Positions 8,833 to 18,282 of a stretch of DNA of 64,000 nt are shown here, in pieces. The stretch spans positions 124,001-188,000 of the forward strand of contig CAVZLD010000007.1 of assembly GCA_963776055.1 (NCBI GenBank), given 5' to 3'. The DNA comes from CAVZLD01 sp963776055. Its GTDB lineage: Bacteria > Planctomycetota > Planctomycetia > Pirellulales > Pirellulaceae. The translations under genes were made by a program, and so were the position numbers. Numbering within the stretch: the first letter of the stretch is position 1; the number at the start of each line of letters is the position of its first letter. A model generated the notes under the pieces. The model was not told the DNA's origin and ran no database searches. It was given only the letters and a program-made list of their open reading frames with translations.

Positions 8833-9503
8833 TCAAGAGCGAGCCAGCTTCCTGCGCGATTCGAGGTGCGCGACCACCTCGTTTGCCAATTCCCCGGCGG
8901 GCTTCTGGGCGGAGTCCAACACAAGTTCGGGGTCAAGGGCGGTTCGTACGGATCGTCGATGCCAGTGAACTGTCGGATCGCGCCGGCCCGAGCCTGACGA
9001 TAGAGTCCCTTGGGATCTCGAGCTTCACAAACGCTCAACGGCGCGTTCACAAAGACCTCGATGAAATCGTCGGAGCGTCCCCGGGAGACGACCTGCTTGC
9101 GCACCGCGTCGCGGTCCCGACGATAGGGGCTGACGAACGCCGTCAGCGTAATCAGGCCGGCGGAACAGAAAAGCTGCGCCACGGATCCGATGCGGCGAAT
9201 ATTCTCCTGGCGGTCGAGCGGCCCAAAGGCCAAGCCAAATCGATCGGCAAATTCTTGTCCGTACTCCTCCTGGAGCATCGCCGTGCTCGCGTTCAAACCA
9301 TGGCGGATGTTGTCGCCGTCCAGCACGAACGAATGTACGCCACGCTGATACAACTGCCGGTCAACCAGGTTCGCGATCGTGCTCTTGCCGCAACCACTCA
9401 GGCCCGTGAACCAGACGACGCATCCGCTGTGCCCGCCCAACCGCTCGCGATCCTGCCGGGAAACCAAGGTCGGATGCCAGGTCACCTGCGTCTCTCGCGT
9501 CAT
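8833..9503 (-). CDS. cysC: Adenylylsulfate (APS) kinase CysC (one frameshift)
   Basis: APS kinase phosphorylates adenylylsulfate to PAPS with ATP. The protein of about 223 residues has Walker A GLSGCGKST (34-42), VLDGDNIRHGLN, the lid/DxxxxE segment GPLDRQENIRRIGSVAQL, VSPYRRDRD and FVNAPLSVCEARDPKGLYRQA. These are diagnostic of CysC. Near 8930 one G is missing: the sense goes from DDPYEPPL into DPELVLDSAQKPAGELA in another frame and ends at 8833. No cysD/cysN neighbour is present, and a BON gene follows. It could supply PAPS for sulfation, for example of polysaccharides made by the surrounding transferases; that is inference. Confidence 0.92.
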
Positions 9504-9827
9504 ACTTGCCCCCTCGCGTTTCCTATCTTCCGACGAAATGGTCTCGGACGCCGACACGCCTTACGGATGTCCCCGTTTGTCTATTATCCTACAGACGCCC
9601 CACCGCTTGGCCGATGATGGGTTGCACTCGGTCGGGCCCGGGATCCGTAACGTCCGCCGGCGGGGCCGGCCCCGCCGGATCCGCGGCGGGCTGGGATGCG
9701 GCCGATAAGCTTGGTCTAGACGACCTTCTCCCGCGATCTATGATATGCGGGCTTGAAAAAGTCGGCAAAAGTTGTAAGGTCGGCAGGCCGATAGCTAAGG
9801 CGTTACGCCGAATCAAAGGGGACCAAC

Positions 9828-12033
9828 ATGGTTCAAACGCAGACTGTTGTACCAGAATCCACATCCGGCTCGTTGCGCAGCCACCAGGGTTCCGCGGAAG
9901 TCCTTTACGACAAGTGCCTTTCGCTGGCGAGCAACCTCTGGTGGAGCTGGCAGCCCGAGGTCGTCAATCTGTTCCGCGATTTGGATCCGATTCGCTGGCG
10001 ACAGCTGGACCATAACCCAATCGCGCTGCTCAAGGAATTCACTCCGGCTCGGCTCGAAACTCGCGCCACGGAAATGGTGCTCTACAGCCGGATTCACCAT
10101 GCGTATCGGCAGCTGAAAGCCTACATGGCCTCCTCCCGGCCGCCTTGGGCCAGCACGCACGCCGGCGTGTTGGGAGCTCATCCGGTGGCCTATTTTTCGG
10201 CCGAATTCGGGATCCACGAGTCGGTCCCGGTTTACTCCGGTGGTCTGGGCGTCCTGTCAGGCGACCACATCAAGAGTGCTGAGCGGTCTGGGCGTTCCGT
10301 TGGTCGCCGTCGGACTCTTTTATGACCAGGGTTATTTCAAGCAGCGTCTGGACAAGGACGGCTATCAATTAGAGGAATACCTCGACACGCGGGTCGAGAA
10401 TCTGCCGCTGCAGCCGGCCGTCGATCAAAGTGGCGAATCACTGACGGTCTCGATTGATACTCGCAATGGTCCGCTGCTGGCCCGCGTCTGGTTGATGAAT
10501 GTCGGTCGGGTGAAGCTCTATCTGCTGGATTGCGATGTGGAAGGCAATAGCCCGGAAGACCGGTCCCTGACCAGCCGTCTGTACGGGGGCGACGAGCGAA
10601 CCCGCGTCCGGCAGGAACTGGTCCTTGGTGTTGGTGGTGTCAAGGCGCTTCAGGCCTTGGGCGTGTCGCCCGGCGTTTATCACCTGAACGAGGGCCACAG
10701 CGCGTTCGCACCGCTCGAAGCGATTCGTGAGCGGATGCACGAGGATGGATTGACGTTCGACGATGCCTTGCGCGAGGTTGCCCAGCGAACCGTCTTTACC
10801 ACTCACACGCCCGTTCCGGCCGGTCATGACCGATTTCACGCCGAGCTGATCGAAGAGCACCTGGGGCCGCTGCGCGATGCTCTGGGGATCTCCTACGAAC
10901 AGTTCATGGGGTTGGGACGTGTGGAACCGCACAATATGGAAGAGCCGATCTGCATGACCGTGCTCGGCCTGAAACTGTCTCGCCGTGCGAACGCGGTCAG
11001 CTGCCTGCACGGACAGGTTTCCCGTCGCATGTGGGCTCACCTCTGGCCCTGGCGATCGGAAGAGGAAATCCCCATCGGACACATCACCAATGGCGTTCAC
11101 ATCGAAAGCTGGCTCGCCTGGCAGATGCACCAACTTTACGACCGGAACTTCCCCGCCGGGTGGGTGGAACGAATGGGGGAACCAGGAGTCTGGCAGACCA
11201 TTTACGATGTCGACCCGGGCGAACTGTGGGAAACGCACAATGCCCTGAAGAACTTGATGCTGGCCTTTGTCCGTCGACGGATCAGCCGACAGTGTCGCCG
11301 TCGCGGCGAGAGCGATGAGATCGTCGAGACGGCGCGGAACCTGCTCGATCCGGATGTGCTGACGATTGGGTTCGCCCGCCGATTTGCCACGTACAAACGT
11401 GGCAATCTGTTCCTGACCGACGTGGATCGGCTGCTGAAGCTGCTGACCGACGAGGAACGTCCCCTGCAGCTGATTTTTGCCGGAAAGGCACACCCGAAGG
11501 ATGAGCCGGGCAAGGAACTGATTCGCAGTATCGTCAATACGCGGCACGACAAACGCTTCATGAATCGTGTTGTCTTCATCGAGGACTACGACATCAATGT
11601 CTGCCGACACTTGATCCAGGGCGTGGACGTATGGCTCAACAATCCCCGACGCCCCCTCGAAGCGTCCGGAACGAGCGGCCAGAAAGTGATCCTCAACGGA
11701 GGACTGAACTTCTCCGTCCTGGATGGCTGGTGGGCGGAAGCGTACGACGGACGGAACGGGTTTGCCATCGGGAAAGGGCGCACCCATGTCTCGGACGAAA
11801 TCGCCGACCTCCGCGATGCGCAGTCGCTGTTCGACCAGCTGGAACAGAATGTAATCCCCACATACTACCATCGAGACATCGACGGTCTGCCACGGCAGTG
11901 GATTCGCATGATGATGAATTCCATCGCCTCGCTCGCCTGGCGGTTCAGCGCGGATCGAATGGTGATGGACTACACGCGAACCGGCTACGTGCCCGCCGCC
12001 GGTGGGCTCAGTTGCGAGATGGGCGTGCGCTGA
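9828..12033 (+). CDS. glgP: Alpha-glucan (glycogen/starch) phosphorylase, short form (one frameshift)
   Basis: GT35 phosphorylase that releases glucose 1-phosphate from storage glucan. At about 734 residues it belongs to the shorter, more distant branch that begins with a DUF3417 region (LASNLWWSWQPEVVNLF). The chain has FSAEFGIHESVPVYSGGLG, HLNEGHSAFA, TTHTPVPAGHD, HITNGVH and the PLP-lysine region RRPLEASGTSGQK, then NFSVLDGWWAE. One extra base near 10291 separates the first 155 codons (LSGDHIKSA) from the rest (SGLGVPLVAVGLFYDQ). AAGGGG precedes the ATG at 9828. No other glycogen genes are adjacent, so it appears to be a lone gene. Confidence 0.92.
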
Positions 12034-12148
12034 GCGGTTTGGGACGCGCCGCTAGGTTGGTGTCCTGCCAACACCCCCCCAGGAGCCACATGCCGTCGGG
12101 TGGACCGGGGAGCTTGGCTCGGAAAACGGTGGTGTGGGCCGGAGAGTC

Positions 12149-12290
12149 GGTGGGCTTGCGCTTCGCTGAGCCCACCCTACGGACTCCGAATACGGAGCAC
12201 ATCTGGTAGGGGCGCATCTGGTAGGATGGGCTCAGCTCGCACCGCGAGCGCCAGCCCACCAGCCGTCGGCACCGCGAGCACCAGCCCACC
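12149..12290. repeat. Intergenic repeats between two convergent genes
   Basis: An inverted repeat, GGTGGGCT (12149-12156) and AGCCCACC (12169-12176), has a loop containing CGCTTCGCTG. Then come a short direct repeat, GCRCATCTGGTAGG, twice between 12197 and 12225, and two 21-base direct copies of CACCGCGAGCRCCAGCCCAC at 12240-12260 and 12270-12290. Similar GCCAGCCCACC fragments occur near 19452. They fill the gap between the ends of the phosphorylase and methyltransferase genes. Confidence 0.7.
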
Positions 12291-12296
12291 GAATGC

Positions 12297-13100
12297 TTAC
12301 CCTGCCAACGCGACGGTCCGTACCCACTCCGCGGGCCGCACGCGTCGGTGAGGCACCTGGGCACGCAAGAATTGGTACCGCAGCTTGGCCCAACCGCGTG
12401 GGTCCTCCGCGGCGCAGTGGTACGGCACCAGCGGTCGCAATCGCGCTCGAAGCCGTTCCTTCCGCCGCGCATGAACTTCCGCGCGAGCCGGATCTTTCCA
12501 GAACTGGGCCCAGCCAATCGAGCCGCACAGTCCCGCGGCGCCGAAATGGGGAGAGGCGAGCACCTCTTCTGTGAAGACGCGAATGCACCCATCGTACCGC
12601 GAAAGGACGTCATGCATTGCCAGAATTCCACCGTCGGCCAGGTACGGGGCGAACAGGTCGAAATCTTCTTTTGTCGATGCGTATTGGTGATCTCCGTCGA
12701 TCCATAACAGCCGCAACGGATCGGACCAGCCGGGAGCCAGTTCCGCGGAACGCATCTGGTGGAACTCGATGACCGATTCCACCTGCGCCTGTCGCAGGTT
12801 GGCATCCAGCAGGGCACGGGCCGTCCACCGTCCCGTTTCGTCGCGCGCCATCGGCTGCTCATCGGGCAGCGGGTCCACGGCCACGACGTGAGGATGGTCC
12901 GTCAGGCGGACGGCCTGTGCGAGCACGATGGTTGATCGTCCGCGGTAGCTGCCAATTTCCAGGACCGCGCCCGCCGTCGTTGGGCAGGCTCCCAGCAGAG
13001 CCAGAAATGATAGCTCCCGATCGGTTAGCCAACCGTCCACATGACGAACATCGCGTTGGATCCGTTGCAGCGTGACGCAGAACTTCTCGGGAAGTTGCAT
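12297..13100 (-). CDS. Class I SAM-dependent methyltransferase
   Basis: Intact 267-residue protein of the Methyltransf_24 type. Motif I is AVLEIGSYRGRSTIVLA (about 45-61), followed by VVAVDPLPD (motif II acid) and LRLLWIDGDHQYASTKEDF, in which DGDHxY is typical of this family. A later acidic loop, GGILAMHDVLSRYDG, matches motif V/VI. The family includes methyltransferases acting on sugars and lipids. It ends at 12297 and begins 27 bases after a heptosyltransferase gene on the same strand, so it may modify the same glycan. The substrate is not identifiable. Confidence 0.85.
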   Translation of the reverse strand: MQLPEKFCVTLQRIQRDVRHVDGWLTDRELSFLALLGACPTTAGAVLEIGSYRGRSTIVLAQAVRLTDHPHVVAVDPLPDEQPMARDETGRWTARALLDANLRQAQVESVIEFHQMRSAELAPGWSDPLRLLWIDGDHQYASTKEDFDLFAPYLADGGILAMHDVLSRYDGCIRVFTEEVLASPHFGAAGLCGSIGWAQFWKDPARAEVHARRKERLRARLRPLVPYHCAAEDPRGWAKLRYQFLRAQVPHRRVRPAEWVRTVALAG

Positions 13101-13127
13101 GGCGGTTTGATTCCGTTGGAGTCGAAT

Positions 13128-14186
13128 TCAGGCAGCGGCCCGTGAAGAACGGCGTTTGAGCAGTTCCTGGGCCGTTTGACACACGTAGTCGACCGTGAGG
13201 TCGCGCATGCATTGGTGATGGACCAGCGGGCATTGACGTCGGCCGCAGGGCCCACACGGGACGTCGCGACGTAAATGCCATTCCAGCGGGTGGTAGTTCT
13301 CGCTCCACCGCGGATCGGTCGGGCCGAAGAGCGCGATCGAAGGAATACGAAACGCGGCCGCAAAGTGTCGCGGGCCGCTATCGTTCGTGATCAACAGCTG
13401 GCTTCGCCGCACGATCGCTTTGCTCAGGCCCACACTGAGTTTTTCGTTCGCCAGACTGTGGACGCGATCCGAGCGACTCATCCGCTGAATGGAGTCCGCG
13501 ATTTCGCGATCGGCGGGTCCGCAAATGATCAGGACCTGCACCGATGATTCCACGGTCAGTCGGCGTGCCAGCTCCGCAAAGTACTCCGGGGGCCACCGTT
13601 TCGCGTTGCCGTGGGCCGCCCCGCTGCTGAGAACCACGATCGGCTGTTCGGGGCGCCAACCGTTTCTGTCCCACAGCTGATCGGCGTGCTGCTCGTCACC
13701 AGGTTGCGTCGCCAATTCCAATTGGCGCGAGGGCGTAGCAGCACCCACCGCCTGTGCCAATTGCAGATAGTAATCGACCGCGGAAACCGGCTGCAGTCGC
13801 AGCCCCTCCCGCGGCGGCTGCAAACGTTCGGTTAACAGCGGTCCTCGGCCATAGCGTACATATCCCACTCGCTGCGGCGCCCCGCTGGCCCAGCCAAAGA
13901 TCGCGGACCGCAGTGAATTGGTCAGCAGAATTACGCTGTCCAATCGCTGCTCGCGCATCTGCTGTATCAGCGACCAACCACCCCGCTCTGGGTTGCCCGC
14001 TTGTCGCTCGTAAATCAGCGATTGGCTTAACCAGGGCGTCCCGGCGAGGACCTCGGCGACATACGGTCGCAGAATTCCGATCAACGTGGCCGCGGGACCA
14101 TAGTGATCGCGCAGAGCGCGGATAGTCGGCGTGGCCATGACCACGTCGCCGATCCAATTCGGCAGAAAGATTCCGACCTTAATCAC
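13128..14186 (-). CDS. GT9-family heptosyltransferase (WaaF-like)
   Basis: Intact 352-residue glycosyltransferase 9 protein, the family that moves ADP-heptose onto lipopolysaccharide inner core. The N-terminus MIKVGIFLPNWIGDVVMATP carries the GDxxxATP signature. The C-terminal half has VVLSSGAAHGNAKRWPPEYF, ITNDSGPRHFAAAF (TNDSGxxH) and ALFGPTDPRWSENYHP, the ADP-heptose-binding signature. The start ATG at 14186 has no strong ribosome site. It precedes the methyltransferase gene by 27 bases. The heptose kinase/adenylyltransferase gene (hldE) lies 2.4 kb away, consistent with a heptose-containing surface lipid. Confidence 0.9.
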   Translation of the reverse strand: MIKVGIFLPNWIGDVVMATPTIRALRDHYGPAATLIGILRPYVAEVLAGTPWLSQSLIYERQAGNPERGGWSLIQQMREQRLDSVILLTNSLRSAIFGWASGAPQRVGYVRYGRGPLLTERLQPPREGLRLQPVSAVDYYLQLAQAVGAATPSRQLELATQPGDEQHADQLWDRNGWRPEQPIVVLSSGAAHGNAKRWPPEYFAELARRLTVESSVQVLIICGPADREIADSIQRMSRSDRVHSLANEKLSVGLSKAIVRRSQLLITNDSGPRHFAAAFRIPSIALFGPTDPRWSENYHPLEWHLRRDVPCGPCGRRQCPLVHHQCMRDLTVDYVCQTAQELLKRRSSRAAA

Positions 14187-14339
14187 ACAACTCCTGTCCC
14201 ATCCAGGATTGGGGAATCGATATCGCGCCGCGGACTATAGAATTTTCGCCAGTTTTGGCAAATGCCAATCGGCCGGCTTTTCGCGGACTCGGTCAGATTG
14301 CCTTTGACCGCAGATCCCGATCGACGCTACTCTAGCGCG

Positions 14340-14398
14340 TGTCGCATAGACATGTGGCGTCGTGACGCCGTTTCTTGCGATCAGAAAGGGTGACAAGA
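14340..14398 (+). repeat. Dispersed intergenic repeat, copy C
   Basis: Contains CCGTTTCTTGCGATCAGAAA followed by GGGTGACAAG, preceded by GTGTCGCATAG and TGTGGCG. It shares the order GTGTCGC, GTGGCG, GTTTCTTGCGANCAG and GTGAC/GCGAC with copies at 24530, 34178 (minus strand) and 56031. It sits in the 285-base gap between divergent glycosyltransferase genes. Confidence 0.6.
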
Positions 14399-14471
14399 CC
14401 CTACCGGTGAGTGCTACGCGCTGTAGGGCCCTAGGCAGATCGAGAGCACGATCCATGGTCGCGAGCAATCG

Positions 14472-15681
14472 ATGAGACGAAATGGTGATAGCATCAGTGA
14501 CGGACCACTGCGCGTCCTGCTCGTCACGACGCAGCGCAATTGGCACGGTGGCGAATTGCAGGCCATGCTGCTCAGCTGAAGGCTTGCAGGCCCGAGGCCA
14601 TGCATGTCGCTTTGTCGCGCGACGCGATGGGGTCTTGGTGGAACGTGCTCTGTCGCGCGGTTTGCCCGTGCTGACCATTTCCGGACGAGGCCGTCGACCA
14701 GCATCGCTGTGGCGGATCCGCCGAGAACTGCGAAGTTTTCGTCCGCACGTGCTGCACTACAACGATCCGCATGCGATGCACGCAGCCGGGGTGGCTAGTT
14801 TGGGGTTGCCCATCCCCTTACGCATCGCCGCTCGCCGAGTCGATTTTCCGCTCCGGTCGGCGATGCCTTACCGCATGTTCTGCGATGGGGTCGTCTGCGT
14901 TTCGCAGGCCGTCCGTCGAATGTGTGCTGCGGCGGGATTGCCACCGGGGCGTTTGCCGGTCGTCCATGACGGCGTCGACCCACTGCGGATGGGGCAGGCG
15001 GATGCGGTACGGGGCCGCGCGCTGCTGGGCATCGAGCCCCACGTTCCGCTGCTGCTGACCGTTGCGAAACTGACCGATCACAAGGGACATCGGTACCTGC
15101 TGGATGCGCTGCCGCACGTCTTGCAGCAGTACCCAAACGCCGTGCTGGCTCTCGCCGGAGAAGGACCGCAGCGCGATGCCCTGACCGCGCAGGTTCGCCA
15201 GCTGAATCTGGTGGATCACGTGCGGTTCCTGGGGTACCGCCCCGAAATTCCGGATCTGTTGGCCGCGGCCGACCTGCTGGTCGTACCTTCGTGGCTGGAA
15301 GGTCTCTGCAGTTCGATCATCGATGCGATGTTCCTGGGATGTCCCGTCGTTGCCACTCGGGCCGGCGGCATTCCCGATCTGCTGGAAGGTTCCGATTCTC
15401 CGTCGCAATCGGCCGGCTGGCTGGTGCCTCCGCGAGATGCGGCGGCGCTGTCGGCTGCCATCCGGGAGGCACTGCAGTCGCCCCACTTGCGCCAGCAATT
15501 TGCCCGCAGGGCACGTCAGCGCGCGGAAAGTCAGTTCCGTGCCAGCGTGATGGTCGATCGTACGCTGGATGCTTACCGACGGCTGATGCGGCTCAGGCAA
15601 CCGACTGGGGAGCGCGACCGTGCCATTTCTGCCAAAGACGCGCTTGTTTCAGAAATGAATAGAAACCGGTCAGCATGCTGA
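14472..15681 (+). CDS. GT4-family glycosyltransferase (one frameshift)
   Basis: Retaining GT-B glycosyltransferase of about 402 residues. The N-terminal domain starts LRVLLVTTQRNWHGGELQAM and continues, after one extra base near 14575, as EGLQARGHACRFVARRDG. The C-terminal domain has LLLTVAKLTDHKGHRYLLDA, VRFLGYRPEIPDLLAAADL, and LVVPSWLEGLCSSIIDAM (about 265-283), the GT4 E-x7-E region, then GCPVVATRAGGIPDL. I chose the ATG at 14472 because the fold starts in that frame. Its 3' end overlaps the end of the opposite-strand GT2 gene by 89 bases. Substrates are unknown; the context is lipopolysaccharide core assembly. Confidence 0.87.
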
Positions 15682-16396
15682 CCTGAAAACCCGGCAGACC
15701 GTCCAAGAAACCGAGTTCCACGACGTAACTTCGAAGAAAACGGAGCGGGCCCTGGCCAATCAATCGCAGCAGGCTCGGACGTCGGCCCTGCTGGTACCAC
15801 AGCTCCGCCTGCTGTTCGGTGTAATGCAGCAGCTTGCGAAGGTATGGATCATACTGCCAGCAGGTGTAGTGCACCAGGCGTTGCCGCAACTGGCCGACTT
15901 GGCGGGCCGGCAGATCGACCTCGGTGTGATCCGTGTACTCGCGGTACCGCGCCACGTCTCGTCGAAATAGCCGAGTGACCCGGTCCCGACCCCAGGAGGT
16001 GTGGCGAATCGGGTGACCCATGAAATGGTTCGCTCGGTAGACCGCGAAGGCGTCTCGCGTCGGACGGTCGTCCAGCAAGGTGCGGATCTCCGCTCGTAGG
16101 GCGGGCGTGACCCGTTCGTCCGCGTCCAGTACGAACACCCACTCGTGCGCCGCCTGGGGGATTGCCCAGTTCTTGAAATTGCCGGAGTCGATGTATTCCC
16201 GCTGAATGATCCGGCAGTCCGGCAAGTCACGGACGATCGACAGCGTCCGATCGGTGGAACCGGAGTCCGCCACCAGAATCTCATCGGCCAGACCATGCAC
16301 CGATGCAATGCAGGCCGCGATATTCGCTTCTTCGTTCTTGCAAGGAATCAAAACCGTCAAGCGGCGATCGGATGGGCCAGCGGTGCCGTGTTTCAT
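15593..16396 (-). CDS. GT2-family glycosyltransferase, WaaE/KdtX-like
   Basis: Intact 267-residue GT2 enzyme of the inner-core beta-glycosyltransferase group. Motifs are LTVLIPCKNEEANIAACIAS (about 14-33), EILVADSGSTDRT (about 40-52), NFKNWAIPQA and WVFVLDADERV, with the DxD as DAD. Near the C-terminus QGPLRFLRSYVVELGFLDG resembles the membrane-associating end of WaaE proteins. The ATG at 16396 is chosen because the open frame further upstream only translates repeat DNA rich in Pro, Arg and Ile. Between hldE and heptosyltransferase genes, it probably extends the core saccharide. Confidence 0.87.
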   Translation of the reverse strand: MKHGTAGPSDRRLTVLIPCKNEEANIAACIASVHGLADEILVADSGSTDRTLSIVRDLPDCRIIQREYIDSGNFKNWAIPQAAHEWVFVLDADERVTPALRAEIRTLLDDRPTRDAFAVYRANHFMGHPIRHTSWGRDRVTRLFRRDVARYREYTDHTEVDLPARQVGQLRQRLVHYTCWQYDPYLRKLLHYTEQQAELWYQQGRRPSLLRLIGQGPLRFLRSYVVELGFLDGLPGFQVSMLTGFYSFLKQARLWQKWHGRAPQSVA

Positions 16397-16496
16397 GGAA
16401 CCGGAAGATGATGGAGTGGAAGAACAGGCGCGATCCGATGACGGGCCTTGCCACGCACGGTTTGGAATGCGCAGGACAAGGATCGTCGGAAAAGGC

Positions 16497-16630
16497 GAAA
16501 TGGGATCGGCCGGAAAGGCAATGAAGGAGATCGGCTGGGCATGGCGGAATGGGATTCGCCTGGCATGGAGGGAACATCGGATCGGCCTGGAAGGCCGACT
16601 TAACGGGACGGCCTGGAAGGCCATCCCACG
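16497..16630. repeat. Tandem degenerate repeat with palindromic GGCCTGGAAGGCC units
   Basis: Two exact copies of CGGCCTGGAAGGCC (16583-16596 and 16609-16622) lie 26 bases apart. They follow about 90 bases of degenerate relatives built around GATCGGC, GGAAAGGC and GGCATGG. The repeat occupies the space between hldE and the GT2 gene and keeps an open frame through it, which would falsely lengthen the GT2 protein by 76 residues. Confidence 0.65.
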
Positions 16631-16648
16631 GGCTGTGCGGGGGGATAT

Positions 16649-18134
16649 TCATCCGGCGCGGCGAACGTCATGTTGTTGTAACGATTTCAGGATGTTCGTG
16701 GTCGATACATCAGGAACCAGGTCGGTGACTTCGACGCGTCCACCGTAGCTCTCGACAATCTCATGGCCGACGACCTCGTGCGGCTGGTAATCGCCTCCCT
16801 TGACCAGCACGGACGGACGAATGCGACGGAGCAGCGCGTGGGGGGTGTCTTCATCGAACACGACAACATGGTCGACGCAGCCCAGGGATGCCAGCATCGC
16901 CGCACGCTCGCCCGCCTTGATGACCGGTCGCTCGGGACCTTTCAGGCGTTGCACGCTGCGATCGCTGTTGAGGCCGACGATCAGGATGTCTCCGTGTGAG
17001 GCGGCCTCCTCGAGATAGGTCACGTGGCCGACGTGGAGCAGGTCGAAACAGCCATTGGTGAACACGATCGACTTGCCGCGGCGATGATATTCCTCGGCCA
17101 GTCGCCCGGCTTGCTCCTCGGTCAGTTGTTTCCGCAACGACTGTCGCGGATGACTGTTCAGTTCGGCGCGGATTTCTTCGCGTGTCAGTGCGGTGACGCC
17201 GGATCGATCAACTTCCAGCCCGGCCGCCACGTTGGCCAATTGCACACTCGCTTCCGGGGCGAGGCGGCCGCCGAATCCCAACGCCAGAACGGCCAATACC
17301 ATGTCGCCGGCTCCCGTAATGTCATACACCGAGCGCGCTTTGGCGGGGAAGACTTTTCCTCCGCCGTCTCGTTTGACCAGTGCCATGCCGCTTGCATCGA
17401 GAGTGATCACCGCCATGTCCAGCGATAACTGCTGACACAACTGCGCCCCGGCCCGTAATGCATCCTCCGGCGTGCGAATTGCTCGACGCGTCGCGGTCTC
17501 TGTCTCATGTCGGTTCGGTTTGATCAATGTCGCGCCCGCATAGTTGCTGAAATCGCGATGGCGGCCGGGATCGACCAGTACAGGACACCCGGCGCGGCGC
17601 CGCCTGAATCGTTTCGTGAACGCAACGCGGCGTGCAGACCCCTTTGGCGTAATCAGAAATCAGTACCACGTCGTGATCCGCTACGCGCTGACGGATTCCC
17701 TCGATCAGTTGCTCCTCGACCGCTCCGGAGATCGCCTTCCGCGTTTCCGTATCGACGCGCAGCATCTGACTGGGAACGCCCGATCCCGAACGTCCGACAA
17801 ATCGTTCCTTGAGCGTCGTCGTCCGCTCGACGTCCTGCACGATCAGCTGCGCATCAATGCCCGACTGCATCAGCAGCCTCACCAACATCGTGCCCGTCTC
17901 GTCCGCGCCGACGACTCCGGCGCACGTAACATTCGCTTCCAACACGCGCAGCATATGGCAGACATTCGACGCGCCGCCCAATCGGTGCTCGCGCCGTTGG
18001 ACGCGAAGGACCGGGACCGGCGCCTCCTGGCTTGTGCGGTCGGCCGACCCCCAGATGTAACGGTCCAGCATCAGGTCCCCCAACACCAGAACTTGAGGGG
18101 AATGTAGATGGTCCAGCGTTGTCAGCAGGTTCAC
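16649..18134 (-). CDS. hldE: Bifunctional heptose-7-phosphate kinase / adenylyltransferase HldE (one frameshift)
   Basis: Makes ADP-heptose precursor: the N-terminal ribokinase-like domain phosphorylates heptose 7-phosphate and the C-terminal domain adds AMP. About 494 residues. The kinase part shows VLVLGDLMLDRYIWG, VPVLRV, LGGASNV and the anion hole DITGAGDMVLAV. The nucleotidyltransferase part shows IVFTNGCFDLLHVGHVTYL (HxGH), LNSDRSVQRLKGPERPV and VLVKGGDYQPHEVVG. Near 17605 one extra C breaks the kinase domain: QAARAGCPVLVDPGRHRDF is recovered by skipping it. The start is uncertain; a GTG at 18134 fits the family, and the frame is open to 18218. It serves the heptosyltransferase encoded upstream at 13.1-14.2 kb. 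Confidence 0.93.
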
Positions 18135-18282
18135 GGCAACAGGTCCCGAGCGAAAGCAGGCAGTCGTTGGAAACGGTGGCGAAGTGTAGTCGGGAGCACA
18201 AATCGTCCGAAAGGCCAAAATCCGCAGTCGCGGATGACTTGCTGCCAGTGCTGGCGAACGATCCGCTCAGCGAATGTTGTGG

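Noticed and set aside
10438..11871. 477-codon antisense open frame in the phosphorylase gene
   Set aside because: Shadow of glgP, with no domain or start context of its own.
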